A stretch of 64,000 nt of DNA from Bacteroidales bacterium (GTDB taxonomy: Bacteria > Bacteroidota > Bacteroidia > Bacteroidales > UBA932). The notes beneath the pieces were generated by a model that made no database searches, was not told the origin of the DNA, and was given only the letters and a program-made list of their open reading frames with translations. Position 1 is the stretch's first letter, and every line of letters begins with the position of its first letter. This document shows, one piece after another, positions 52,123 to 60,800 of the stretch. The DNA is taken from the NCBI GenBank assembly GCA_017427385.1, contig JAFRSW010000001.1, positions 17,762 through 81,761 of the forward strand, given 5' to 3'. Position numbers and translations under genes: made by a program.

Positions 52123-53006
52123 CTCTTGGCAAACAGGGCCATGAGGCCCTTCACATAATCGGAGTCGGTGGCAATATCCACGTGATCCACTTTATATCTG
52201 TTGAACAGCTGCTCCTCGCTCCGGGCAAGGTCCGAGAACCAGCGGGAGTACCGGCTGCGCACGGTGGAGCTGTCGGTATTCACCCAGGCGGAACGCCCTG
52301 TCTCACTGTCTTTTATGTTTATCAGTCCTACCGGCGCCAGCGTGCGTTCGCGGGGGTCGAAGACCTTGATTACGGAGAGATCGTGCCTGCCCGCCGCCAC
52401 CTTCAGGGCATCCTCGTAGCGGGGATGACCGGCGGCATCCGCATCCAGCATGTCGCTGAGCAGGAAGGCGGTGCACTTCTTCTTGATGGCACCGGTGAGG
52501 AACTGGAGGGCCGCGCCGATGTCGGTGCCGTCCGACTGCGGCTCAAGCTCCAGCATCTCCCTTATTATATGGAGGAGATGGCTGCGCCCCTTTTTCGGAG
52601 GGATGAACTTCTCTACGCGGTCGCTGAAGAAGAGGGCGCCGACCTTGTCGTTATTGAGGATGGCGCTGAAGCTCAGCACTGCCGCGATCTCCGCGAGCAG
52701 CTCGCGCTTGGTGCGGGTCTGCGTGCCGAACAGGCCGGAACGGCTCACGTCCACCAGCAGCACCACCGTCATCTCGCGCTCCTCCTCGAATACCTTTATA
52801 TAGGGTGCGCGCATGCGGGCGGTAACATTCCAGTCCATGTTGCGCACATCGTCCCCGTACTGGTATTCGCGCACCTCGCTGAAGGCCATGCCGCGCCCCT
52901 TGAATGCGGAGTGGTACTCCCCCGCGAATATCTGGTGCGAGAGAGCCTTGGTGCGGATTTCTATCTTCCGGACCTTCTTCAGGAGTTCTGTTGCGTCCCT
53001 GGCCAT
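52119..53006 (-). CDS. DUF58-domain protein
   Basis: The product has 295 residues. It contains the DUF58 signature GRGMAFSEVREYQYGDDVRN, followed by MDWNVTARM, and a VWA-like MIDAS VVLLVDVSRSGLFG. DUF58 proteins are regularly encoded with MoxR ATPases and act with them in chaperone-like complexes. Cytoplasmic, no signal peptide. It overlaps moxR by one base and the next gene by ATGA. Confidence 0.94.
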   Translation of the reverse strand: MARDATELLKKVRKIEIRTKALSHQIFAGEYHSAFKGRGMAFSEVREYQYGDDVRNMDWNVTARMRAPYIKVFEEEREMTVVLLVDVSRSGLFGTQTRTKRELLAEIAAVLSFSAILNNDKVGALFFSDRVEKFIPPKKGRSHLLHIIREMLELEPQSDGTDIGAALQFLTGAIKKKCTAFLLSDMLDADAAGHPRYEDALKVAAGRHDLSVIKVFDPRERTLAPVGLINIKDSETGRSAWVNTDSSTVRSRYSRWFSDLARSEEQLFNRYKVDHVDIATDSDYVKGLMALFAKR

Positions 53007-53998
53007 TACGGCACTACCACTGCATTGATTACCTGGGAGATTATCTCTTCGGTGGTCACATTCTCCGCCTCCGCCTCATAGGTGAGGCCGATGCGGTGAC
53101 GCAGCACCTCGGGGCAGACCGCGCGCACATCTTCCGGAATCACGTAGCCCCTGCGCTTGATGAACGCGTAGGCCTTCGCGGCGGCGCTCAGGCTGATGCT
53201 GGCGCGGGGGGATCCTCCGTAGGAAATGAGGTCCTTGAGGCCCTTCAGGCCGTATTCTTCGGGGGTGCGGGTGGCGTAGACGATGTCCACGATGTAACGC
53301 TCTATCTTTTCGTCCATGTAGACCTCGCGAACCACTTCGCGGGCACGGACGATGTCGTCGGGGTTCACCACGGGGCTGGGCTGGGGGAACTCGCCGCAGT
53401 TGTTCATGCGGATGATGAGCTTCTCCTCCTCCTTCTTCGGATAATCCACCACCACCTTCAGCATGAATCGGTCCACCTGGGCCTCGGGCAGAGGATAGGT
53501 TCCCTCCTGCTCGATAGGGTTCTGGGTGGCCATCACGAGGAAGGGTTCCGGCAGCTTATAGGTGCTGTCGCCGATGGTTACCTGCCTTTCCTGCATGGCT
53601 TCCAGCAGAGCGGACTGCACTTTCGCGGGGGCGCGGTTGATTTCATCTGCCAGCACGAAGTTGGCGAAGACGGGGCCCTTGCGCACCTCGAAACTCTCCT
53701 TCTTCTGCGAGTAGATGAGGGTGCCCACCACGTCGGCAGGGAGGAGGTCCGGAGTGAACTGGATGCGGTTGAACTTGGCGTTCACCGCCTTGCTGAGGGT
53801 GCTGATCGCCAGGGTTTTTGCGAGGCCGGGCACGCCTTCGAGAAGGATGTGTCCGTTGGCGAGGAGGGCTATCATCAGGTTTTCCACCAGGTGCTTCTGG
53901 CCCACGATGACCTTGCCCATCTCGAGAGAAAGGATATCCACGAAGCCGCTTTCTTTCTGGATGCGGTCGTTGAGTTCCTTGATATTTACACTTTCCAT
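53006..53998 (-). CDS. MoxR-family AAA+ ATPase
   Basis: The product has 330 residues. Walker A is LLEGVPGLAKTL, Walker B is FVLADEINRAPAKVQSALLEAMQE, sensor 1 is in LVMATQNPIEQEGTYPLPEAQ. The C-terminal lid has SPRASISLSAAAKAYAF. MoxR ATPases regulate VWA proteins such as BatA/BatB. ATG 53998 is used because truA starts 23 nt away in the other direction; a longer frame would run into truA. It is the first gene of the Bat operon. Confidence 0.95.
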   Translation of the reverse strand: MESVNIKELNDRIQKESGFVDILSLEMGKVIVGQKHLVENLMIALLANGHILLEGVPGLAKTLAISTLSKAVNAKFNRIQFTPDLLPADVVGTLIYSQKKESFEVRKGPVFANFVLADEINRAPAKVQSALLEAMQERQVTIGDSTYKLPEPFLVMATQNPIEQEGTYPLPEAQVDRFMLKVVVDYPKKEEEKLIIRMNNCGEFPQPSPVVNPDDIVRAREVVREVYMDEKIERYIVDIVYATRTPEEYGLKGLKDLISYGGSPRASISLSAAAKAYAFIKRRGYVIPEDVRAVCPEVLRHRIGLTYEAEAENVTTEEIISQVINAVVVP

Positions 53999-54007
53999 AT
54001 ATTTTAA

Positions 54008-54015
54008 TAAATTTG
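54008..54015 (+). promoter_or_regulatory. -7 box of truA
   Basis: TAAATTTG, 6 nt before ATG 54022. An in-frame TTG (54013) inside the box is not a likely start. Confidence 0.5.
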
Positions 54016-54021
54016 CATCAT

Positions 54022-54822
54022 ATGCGTTATTCCATCGTACTTTCATACGCCGGTGCCGGCTTCTGCGGCTGGCAGCGCCAACCCTCCGACCCGAGCGTGC
54101 AGGAGTGCCTCGAAGATGCCCTTGGAAAGCTTCTTGGAGGCGAGGTTCCCGTGATCGGGGCGGGGCGTACGGACACAGGCGTGAACGCTATTGGTTACGT
54201 TGCGTGTTTCGACGGCCCCGAGGGCCTTGCGGCAGATGATTTTCGCTACAAATTAAATGCCATCCTGCCCCGCTCCGTGGTGGTTTCTTGCGTGGCTCCG
54301 GCCGGGGCGGATTTCCATCCGCGCTTCGATGCCGTGAGGCGGGAATACACGTATTTCCTGCATAGGTGCAAGGATCCGTTCGTGGAGGCTTTTTCGTGGC
54401 AGTGCGGGTATCCCGGGCTGGATTTCGAGGCGATGAATTCCGCCGCCGGGTTGTTGGTCGGGACGCATGATTTTTCCTGTTTCGAGAAGGTCGGGGCGGA
54501 TAACAAGACTTCTGTCTGTACGGTGTTCGAGGCCTATTGGAAGCCGTATGTGCCGGGGTTTCGCACTGTCATTCCGAGCGAAGCGAAGGAATCCAGGTAC
54601 TGGTATTTCCGCATATCTGCCGACAGGTTTCTGCGGAATATGGTGCGGGCCATAGTGGGAACGCTGATCGAAGTCGGCCGCGGCAAACGCTCGATTGACG
54701 ACTTCGCCGGATTGATTCTGCCGGCCGACAACCCATCCGCGAAAAGCAAAGGGCCCAACCGTTCCTTGGCCGGCGAATCCGTCCCCGGCCACGCCCTCTT
54801 CTTGTCGAAAGTGGAATACTAA
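54022..54822 (+). CDS. truA: tRNA pseudouridine(38-40) synthase TruA
   Basis: The product has 266 residues. It starts MRYSIVLSYAGAGFCGWQRQ. The catalytic Asp is in IGAGRTDTGVNAIG. HPRFDAVRREYTYFL and ISADRFLRNMVRAIVGTL are conserved. It isomerises uridines in the tRNA anticodon arm. A 28-bp dispersed repeat (54567-54594) is read in frame as VIPSEAKES between two strands of the catalytic domain. ATG 54022 follows a promoter box by 6 nt. Confidence 0.96.
   Translation: MRYSIVLSYAGAGFCGWQRQPSDPSVQECLEDALGKLLGGEVPVIGAGRTDTGVNAIGYVACFDGPEGLAADDFRYKLNAILPRSVVVSCVAPAGADFHPRFDAVRREYTYFLHRCKDPFVEAFSWQCGYPGLDFEAMNSAAGLLVGTHDFSCFEKVGADNKTSVCTVFEAYWKPYVPGFRTVIPSEAKESRYWYFRISADRFLRNMVRAIVGTLIEVGRGKRSIDDFAGLILPADNPSAKSKGPNRSLAGESVPGHALFLSKVEY
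54567..54594 (+). repeat. Dispersed 28-bp repeat, copy 3 (inside truA)
   Basis: TGTCATTCCGAGCG to GAAGGAATCC on the plus strand, two mismatches from copies 1 and 2. It is read in the same frame as in the methyltransferase gene (VIPSEAKES). Confidence 0.85.
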
Positions 54823-54837
54823 ACGATTAGAAACGTT

Positions 54838-54949
54838 TTTACAAAAATCCCCCTAAAATGCATTGTTTCGTAAAAAAACCGCGCTTTTTAGGGACTTTTT
54901 TTACACAAATATGCCATACAGGCCCCTGAGAGGCATATTCATGTAAACG
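54838..54949. repeat. Spaced repeat element, copy B
   Basis: It shares the blocks TTTACAAAAA, GTAAAAAAACCGC (54870-54882) and TTTTTTTACACAA (54896-54908), then ATGC-x-x-TACAGGC, with copy A at 23251-23353. CCCTAAAA and TTTTAGGG around the middle can also pair here. It fills the gap between truA and the flavodoxin gene. Confidence 0.65.
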
Positions 54950-54960
54950 ATTTTTTTCAG

Positions 54961-54968
54961 TATCTTTG
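54961..54968 (+). promoter_or_regulatory. -7 box of the flavodoxin lipoprotein
   Basis: TATCTTTG, 5 nt before ATG 54974; another near-leaderless arrangement. Confidence 0.55.
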
Positions 54969-54973
54969 TAAAT

Positions 54974-55798
54974 ATGAAACGAATCCTGATTCTGGCGTTG
55001 GCGGTGCTGATGGCGGCGTCCTGCGCAAACAAGAAATCTGAAATGAAAGCACTTGTACTTTACTATTCCCAGAACGGCACCACGAAGGCCGTGGCAGAAG
55101 AGATTGCCGGCAAACTCGGCGCGGACATCGAGGCTATCGTGCCCGTAACCCCCTACGACGGGGATTTCATGGCAACCATCGAGCGCGGCAAGAAGGAGCT
55201 GGACGGGGGCATCCTCCCGGAAATCCAGCCCATCAAGGCGGATATCCAATCCTACGACGTCATCTTCCTGGGCTTCCCCATCTGGTTCGGAGTGTATGCC
55301 ACGCCCGTGTTCACCGTGCTGGAAAACGTTGATTTCAGCGGCAAGAAGATAGTGCCCTTCTGCACCTTCGGCAGCGGCGGCATCGACTCCGCCAGCCGTG
55401 CCCTAGCAGAGAAGCTCACCTCGGCGGAAATCCTCCCCGGCTACGGCGTGAGGACCGCGCGCATCGATGCGGCACCGGCCGAGCTCGACCGCTTCCTGAA
55501 AGAGAACGGATTCCTGGAGGGAGACATCACCCCTCTCGAGCCTTTTCCGGCACTCCACTCGGCCAGCGAGGAGGAAGCCGCCATTTTCGATGCAGCGGTG
55601 GACGGATATCCGATGCTGAATGCCAAGGCGGAGGAGGTTGCGGCCCGCAGCGTCCCCGGCGGCACAGAGTACATCTTCACGGCCAAGGACCAGCCCCGTC
55701 AGAAGGCGGATGCACCCCTTCCCCCGGCAGGCACGCTCAAGATTTATGTGCTCGCCGAAGACGGCAAGGCCCCTGTTTTCACCCAGGTCATACGCTAA
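54974..55798 (+). CDS. Flavodoxin-domain lipoprotein
   Basis: The product has 274 residues. The lipoprotein signal ends MAASC (Cys17). The flavodoxin fold begins MKALVLYYSQNGTTKAVAEEI, with the FMN phosphate-binding loop SQNGTTK, then FLGFPIWFGVYATPV and CTFGSGGIDSA. The C-terminal about 90 residues are an extension of unknown fold. It may carry electrons in the periplasm. An internal Met24 would give a cytoplasmic flavodoxin, but the signal peptide supports the longer form. The YhcH-PPC gene follows after 12 nt. Confidence 0.88.
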   Translation: MKRILILALAVLMAASCANKKSEMKALVLYYSQNGTTKAVAEEIAGKLGADIEAIVPVTPYDGDFMATIERGKKELDGGILPEIQPIKADIQSYDVIFLGFPIWFGVYATPVFTVLENVDFSGKKIVPFCTFGSGGIDSASRALAEKLTSAEILPGYGVRTARIDAAPAELDRFLKENGFLEGDITPLEPFPALHSASEEEAAIFDAAVDGYPMLNAKAEEVAARSVPGGTEYIFTAKDQPRQKADAPLPPAGTLKIYVLAEDGKAPVFTQVIR

Positions 55799-55810
55799 AA
55801 CCCACATGAC

Positions 55811-56659
55811 ATGGCAACTCCCTACGACTGCAATCCTTATGTGCTGAAGGCACTTGAATTCATGAAGGCCAACGACCTCTCCAAGATGCCCGTCGGCACC
55901 CATGTCATCGATGGCAAGAATCTTTGGGTGAATATCGTGGACGCGGATCTCAAGACCCCGTCCGCCGCCCGTCTGGAGGCCCACGAAAGCTATATCGACG
56001 TGCAGGTGCCCCTCTCCGGCCCGGAAACCTTCGGCATCAAGCCGGTGTCCGCCTGCCTCAAGCCCGTCGGCTGCATGGACAGGGAAAAGGATATCCTCTT
56101 TTACGATGATCCGGTGGAAGAAACCATAACCCTCAAAGCTGGAGAGATGGTCGTTTTCGGCCCGGATACCGCCCATGCCCCGCTTATCGGCGAGGGCCGC
56201 ATCCACAAGGCGATTTTCAAGGCCCGGGTGCCCTACAAGTACCGCGAAGCCTCCGGGCGCAGGTTCATCCTCAGCATCGACAATCATCAGGAAATCACCG
56301 CCTCGCTGGCCGCCTTCTGCGCCGAAAAGGGTATACGCTCCGGCAGCGTCAGCGGGCTCGCGGCCATCAAAGAAGCCACGTTCCGCTTCCTCAACCCCGC
56401 CACCAAGCAGTACGTGGACAAGACTTTCGCCGAGCAGATGGAGGTCTGTTCGCTGACCGGGAACATCTCCGAGAAGGATGGAAAGGTGTATCTGCACCTG
56501 CACATGACCGCCAGCCGCAGCGACTATTCCTGCATCGGCGGGCATCTCCTCACCGCCACAGTCAACGGCGCCTGCGAACTCTTCCTGGAAGACTACGGCC
56601 TCACCGGCATCGGCCGCCGTTTCGATCAGGAAACCGGCCTGAATCTGTACGACTTTTAA
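55811..56659 (+). CDS. Fusion of YhcH/YjgK/YiaL domain with PPC/DUF296 domain
   Basis: The product has 282 residues. Residues 1-150 are a YhcH/YiaL-type cupin (HESYIDVQVPLSGPETFGI, MVVFGPDTAHAPLI), a family linked to sugar and sialic-acid use. Residues about 152-282 match the PPC/DUF296 domain (GRRFILSIDNHQEITASLAAFC, HLHMTASRSDYSCIGGHLLTA), known from plant AT-hook proteins and bacterial one-domain proteins. The two parts join without a clear linker. The protein is probably cytoplasmic, and a small-molecule binding or isomerase role is plausible. No other gene of a sugar pathway is next to it. Confidence 0.85.
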   Translation: MATPYDCNPYVLKALEFMKANDLSKMPVGTHVIDGKNLWVNIVDADLKTPSAARLEAHESYIDVQVPLSGPETFGIKPVSACLKPVGCMDREKDILFYDDPVEETITLKAGEMVVFGPDTAHAPLIGEGRIHKAIFKARVPYKYREASGRRFILSIDNHQEITASLAAFCAEKGIRSGSVSGLAAIKEATFRFLNPATKQYVDKTFAEQMEVCSLTGNISEKDGKVYLHLHMTASRSDYSCIGGHLLTATVNGACELFLEDYGLTGIGRRFDQETGLNLYDF

Positions 56660-56721
56660 ACCATTGGCATCCAAGGTCTAAAAAAGGGCCGGACCAAGGC
56701 TTTTTCAACCGATTTTTTGAT

Positions 56722-56729
56722 TATATTTG
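56722..56729 (+). promoter_or_regulatory. -7 box of the second exb cluster
   Basis: TATATTTG, 18 nt before ATG 56748. Confidence 0.5.
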
Positions 56730-56747
56730 CATGATATATTATAACTA

Positions 56748-57470
56748 ATGGGAATTATGCTCTTTACTTTACTCCAGGCCGATACGCTGAATGCCGTGCA
56801 GGCCGCTCCGGTTCCGCAGGAGATGTCTTACTCTCTCATCGATATGGCGATGAAGGGCGGATGGCTGATGATAGTCCTCCTCCTGCTCTCCGTAATTGCA
56901 ATCTACATCTTCGGAAAGAAACTCGTGCAGATCAGCCGCGCTTCCAAGGTCGACCGTAACTTCATCGACGACATCCGCGACTACATCCACGACGGCAAGA
57001 CCAAGTCCGCCATCACTCTCTGCGGCAAGTACGACAATCCTACCGCACGTCTGGTGGAGAAGGGCCTCGAGCGCATAGGCAGGCCGCTGAGCGACATCCA
57101 GACCGCGGTCGAGAACACAGGCAACCTCGAGGTTGCACGCCTGGAGAAGGGTCTTCCCATCCTCGCGGCAATCGCGGGCGGCGCCCCGATGATCGGATTC
57201 CTCGGAACCGTGCTCGGTATGGTGAGGGCATTCTTCAACATGGCCAACGCCGGTAACAACATCGACATCACCCTCCTCTCCGGAGGTATCTACGAGGCCA
57301 TGATCACCACCGTAGGCGGTCTGATCGTGGGTATCCTCGCATATTTCGGATACAACTACCTCACCTCCAAGATCTCCGACGTGGTCTTCACCATGGAGAA
57401 CGCCACCATCGGCTTCATGGACGTGCTCAACGATCCCGAATCCGCAGCCACAGTTAAAATAGAAGAATAA
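56748..57470 (+). CDS. exbB: MotA/TolQ/ExbB proton-channel protein
   Basis: The product has 240 residues. It has three TM helices (about 38-58, 140-165, 180-203) and the ExbB signature GGAPMIGFLGTVLGMVRAFF, then SGGIYEAMITTVGGLIVGIL. Unlike the first exbB it has no signal peptide. It forms the proton channel for the downstream ExbD and TonB. Its stop shares TAATG with exbD, so the three genes are tightly coupled. Confidence 0.95.
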   Translation: MGIMLFTLLQADTLNAVQAAPVPQEMSYSLIDMAMKGGWLMIVLLLLSVIAIYIFGKKLVQISRASKVDRNFIDDIRDYIHDGKTKSAITLCGKYDNPTARLVEKGLERIGRPLSDIQTAVENTGNLEVARLEKGLPILAAIAGGAPMIGFLGTVLGMVRAFFNMANAGNNIDITLLSGGIYEAMITTVGGLIVGILAYFGYNYLTSKISDVVFTMENATIGFMDVLNDPESAATVKIEE

Positions 57471-57883
57471 TGGCAATCAAGAGAACAACCAGGGCGGACG
57501 CTTCGTTCTCGATGTCGAGCATGACCGACATCGTGTTCCTGCTGCTCATATTCTTCCTGGTGACGTCCACCCTCATCAACCCCAACGCCCTCAAGCTCCT
57601 GCTTCCCAAGAGCACCGGCCAGGTGAGCGCAAAGCCCACCGTGAGCGTGAGCATCAAAGACTGGGGCACCGGCAACTACACCTACCACATCAACGGCAAC
57701 GAGCTGGCGGAGAACAACCTCGCCCAGGTCGAAGACGATCTGGTGGGCCTCCTCCAGAACGAAGAGGATCCTACTTTCAGCATCTATTCCGATGAGAGCG
57801 TTCCCATCGGCGAGATAGTGCAGGTGATGAACATCGCCAAGCGCAACCACTACAAGGTCATACTCGCAACACAACCGGAATAG
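57470..57883 (+). CDS. exbD: ExbD-family biopolymer transport protein
   Basis: The product has 137 residues, the normal ExbD length. The TM helix carries the essential Asp in SMTDIVFLLLIFFLVTSTLI (Asp19). The periplasmic domain ends SVPIGEIVQVMNIAKRNHYKVILAT. It works with the preceding ExbB and the following TonB protein. Confidence 0.95.
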   Translation: MAIKRTTRADASFSMSSMTDIVFLLLIFFLVTSTLINPNALKLLLPKSTGQVSAKPTVSVSIKDWGTGNYTYHINGNELAENNLAQVEDDLVGLLQNEEDPTFSIYSDESVPIGEIVQVMNIAKRNHYKVILATQPE

Positions 57884-57886
57884 CAT

Positions 57887-58669
57887 ATGAAAGAGTATCT
57901 CCGCGAAAGGAAACGCACAGAAGACAAGTCGAAGGTGACCGGCATCGTGCTCACGGTGCTGCTGCACGCCGCGGCTCTGTGCGTAGTGTCTTTCTCGGGG
58001 CTGAAATACATCTATCCCCCGCCGGAGGAGAGCTCCTTCCTCGTGGACTACACCGAAGACCAGGAATTCGAGATGAAGACCTACTACGGGCGCGAGCCCG
58101 TGGGCGAGGATGTCGACCTGGAGAAGGATGTGGAGTTCGTGCAGAAGAGCGAATCCCCCAACGAGAGCCTGGCGGAGAACCTCACCCCCGCCGCAAAGCC
58201 GGATAACTTCGGCGACGTGGAAACACCTGAACCCCCGAGGCAGGAGGAGCCCAAGCTGGATCCCCGGGCAGCATTCCCCGGCATGGCCAAGAAGGATACC
58301 TCCATCACCTCCCCTCACACCGCCCGAGAGGCATCCTCCGACTTCCGCGCCGGCCAGGCCACCGGAAACGCCGAGGGCGCCAAGACCGAAGGCGTGGCCA
58401 ACGCCCATCTGGAAGGCCGCAAGGTCAACAAGTCCACCCTCATCAAGCCCAGCAACGATTTCCAGGAGAGCGGCAGGATAGTGATGAAGATCTGGGTAGA
58501 CAACTACGGCAACGTGAAGAAGGCCATAGTGGACGACGGCACCACCATTTCCAGCACCAAGCTGATCGCCGAGGCGCGAGCCGCCGCGATGAAAGCGCAT
58601 TTCGATCAGAAGATAGATGCCCCTGCCATGCAGGAGGGCACTATTACATACATTTATACATTACAATAG
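57887..58669 (+). CDS. TonB-family energy transducer
   Basis: The product has 260 residues. It has a short basic N-terminus, a TM helix (about 19-38), a Pro/Glu-rich linker with EPPRQEEPKLDP and AKKDTSITSPHTAREA, and a C-terminal domain (GRIVMKIWVDNYGNVKKAIVDDGTT) with the TonB strand-helix pattern. It transfers energy from ExbB/ExbD to outer-membrane transporters. The exbB-exbD-tonB order is complete, unlike the first cluster. Confidence 0.9.
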   Translation: MKEYLRERKRTEDKSKVTGIVLTVLLHAAALCVVSFSGLKYIYPPPEESSFLVDYTEDQEFEMKTYYGREPVGEDVDLEKDVEFVQKSESPNESLAENLTPAAKPDNFGDVETPEPPRQEEPKLDPRAAFPGMAKKDTSITSPHTAREASSDFRAGQATGNAEGAKTEGVANAHLEGRKVNKSTLIKPSNDFQESGRIVMKIWVDNYGNVKKAIVDDGTTISSTKLIAEARAAAMKAHFDQKIDAPAMQEGTITYIYTLQ

Positions 58670-58722
58670 TCAACCGCACAAATCCGCGACGTGAGTCGTG
58701 GGTGTGCAAACATTCAAAGACA

Positions 58723-59919
58723 ATGACAGATTTCAGCAAAGATGGTCGCAAGCTCAGGCCGAGAAGGTCGGCTTCGGCACAGGGAAGGCCCGCGTACAGC
58801 ACGTCGGACCGCCGCGAACGTTCCGATCGCCCCGAAAACGGTGAACGCCGCCAGTACGGTGAACGCAAGTCCTATGGCGAACATAAGTCTTATGGCGAAC
58901 ACAAGGCATACGGAGACCGCGGTACACGCAACAACTATGGAGAACACAAGTCCTACGGCGAGCACAAGCCGTACGGAGAACGCCGCCAGGGCGAAGGACG
59001 CCAGTATGGAGAGCGCAAGAGCTACAGCGAACGCAAGAGCTATGGCGAGCGCAAGACCTACGGGCAGAAGCCCGCATACGGCGCCAGGCGCAACACCGCC
59101 GGCAGCTTCAACAAAGCATCCAACGAGGGCATCAACCGCATGATCGCGGCCAGCCCTAAGGCCCAGATAAGCGATTTCGATTCCGCACCCAGCCAGGTTA
59201 AGGAAGAGATCCGCCTCAACAAGTTCATCGCCAATTCGGGAGTATGCTCCCGCCGCGAGGCCGACACCATGATCCAGGCCGGCGTGGTTACAGTGAACGG
59301 AGAGGTGGTAACCGAACTCGGCACCAAGGTCAACATCCTCAAGGACGTGGTCAAGTTCAATGGAGAGACGCTCCGTGGAGAGGCCAAGGTCTACATCGTG
59401 ATGAACAAGCCGAAGGGCTTCGTCACCACCGCCTCCGACCCCCATGCGGACAAGACCGTCATGGATCTCCTCAAGAACTGCCCCAACAGGGTGTATCCCG
59501 TCGGCCGGCTCGACAAGGCCACCACGGGCGTGCTGATGTTCACCAACGACGGTGAGATATCCGAACGCCTCACCCATCCTTCCTACGACAAGAAGAAGAT
59601 CTATCAGGTGGTGCTGAACAAGCCCCTCACCGAGGAAGATCGCCTGAAGATACTCGCGGGCGTGGAACTCAGCGACGGTCCCATCGCCGCCGACGCCCTG
59701 GAGTTCATCGACCCGGAAGACAAGCGCAAGCTCGGCATCGAGATCCACTCCGGCAAAAACCGCGTGGTGCGCCGCATATTCGAGGCTGTGGGCTGCGAGG
59801 TCCGCACCCTGGACCGCGTCTACTTCGCCGGCCTCACCAAGAAGGGCCTGAAGAAAGGCGAATGGCGCTATCTCACAGAAGGAGAGATCAACATCCTTAA
59901 AATGGGAGCATACGTGTAA
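58723..59919 (+). CDS. RsuA/RluB-family pseudouridine synthase with repeat-rich N-terminus
   Basis: The product has 398 residues. The N-terminal about 120 residues are a basic low-complexity region made of YGERKSYGEHK-like hexapeptide repeats. An S4 domain follows (RLNKFIANSGVCSRREADTMI), then the synthase domain with the catalytic Asp in VGRLDKATTGVLMFTNDG and the ending KNRVVRRIFEAVGCEVRTLDRVYFAGL. It would modify rRNA. The repeats may help RNA binding. The start at 58723 is chosen over an upstream in-frame ATG. It shares TAATG with era. Confidence 0.92.
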   Translation: MTDFSKDGRKLRPRRSASAQGRPAYSTSDRRERSDRPENGERRQYGERKSYGEHKSYGEHKAYGDRGTRNNYGEHKSYGEHKPYGERRQGEGRQYGERKSYSERKSYGERKTYGQKPAYGARRNTAGSFNKASNEGINRMIAASPKAQISDFDSAPSQVKEEIRLNKFIANSGVCSRREADTMIQAGVVTVNGEVVTELGTKVNILKDVVKFNGETLRGEAKVYIVMNKPKGFVTTASDPHADKTVMDLLKNCPNRVYPVGRLDKATTGVLMFTNDGEISERLTHPSYDKKKIYQVVLNKPLTEEDRLKILAGVELSDGPIAADALEFIDPEDKRKLGIEIHSGKNRVVRRIFEAVGCEVRTLDRVYFAGLTKKGLKKGEWRYLTEGEINILKMGAYV

Positions 59920-60800
59920 TGGCGCACAAATCCGGTTTCGTTAACATAATAGGCAACCCCAACGTCGGCAAGAGCACGCTGATGAACCGTGTGGTGGGCG
60001 AAAAGCTGTGCATAGTCACCGCCAAGGCCCAGACCACGCGCCACCGCATCATGGGCATTGTGAACGGCGAGGATTTCCAGATAGTTTATTCCGACACTCC
60101 CGGCATCCTCAAGCCCGTCTACCGCCTGCAGCAGAACATGATGAACTTCGTGGACACCGCCATCGGCGACGCGGACGTCATCCTCTACGTGACCGACACG
60201 GTGGAGAAGCCGGACAAGAACACCGAGTACGTGGAGAAGCTCTCCAAACTGCAGTGCCCGGTGATCATCGTCATCAACAAGATAGACATCAGCAGCCAGG
60301 AGAAGGTGCAGGAGCTGATGGCCTGGTGGCAGGAGAGAGTGCCCGCCGCCACAGTCATCCCCGCATCCGCGCAGGAGGGCTTCAACATGGAGGCCATCAT
60401 GGACGCGGTGATAGAGCGCCTGCCGGAATCCCCCGCCTGGTACGACAAGGACACTTTCACCGACAGGAACCTCCGCTTCTTCGCCTCCGAGATCATCCGG
60501 GAGAAGATCCTCCTCAACTACAAGGATGAGATCCCCTACTGCTGCCAGGTGGAGATAGAGAGTTTCAAGGAGGGCGAGGAGCGCTACGACATCGGCGCCA
60601 TCATCTATGTGATGCGGGATTCCCAGAAGGGCATCCTGATAGGCAAGGGCGGAGCGGCCCTCAAGAAGACAGGCACAGCCGCCCGCATCGAGATGGAGGA
60701 TTTCTTCCAGAAGAAGGTGTTCCTGCAGCTGCTGGTGAAGGTGGATCCCGACTGGCGCGAGAGCCGGAAGGAACTCCGGAAATTTGGATACGAAGATTAA
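59919..60800 (+). CDS. era: GTPase Era
   Basis: The product has 293 residues. GTPase motifs are IGNPNVGKSTLMNRVVGEK (G1), YSDTPGILKP (G3) and VINKID (G4), followed by a C-terminal KH domain with ILIGKGGAALKKTGTAAR. Era helps mature 16S rRNA and assemble the 30S subunit. The TAATG junction with the pseudouridine synthase gene suggests a ribosome-maturation operon. Confidence 0.97.
   Translation: MAHKSGFVNIIGNPNVGKSTLMNRVVGEKLCIVTAKAQTTRHRIMGIVNGEDFQIVYSDTPGILKPVYRLQQNMMNFVDTAIGDADVILYVTDTVEKPDKNTEYVEKLSKLQCPVIIVINKIDISSQEKVQELMAWWQERVPAATVIPASAQEGFNMEAIMDAVIERLPESPAWYDKDTFTDRNLRFFASEIIREKILLNYKDEIPYCCQVEIESFKEGEERYDIGAIIYVMRDSQKGILIGKGGAALKKTGTAARIEMEDFFQKKVFLQLLVKVDPDWRESRKELRKFGYED

Noticed and set aside
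54013-54021. TTG start for truA
   Set aside because: The TTG lies inside a promoter box; ATG 54022 gives the normal TruA N-terminus.
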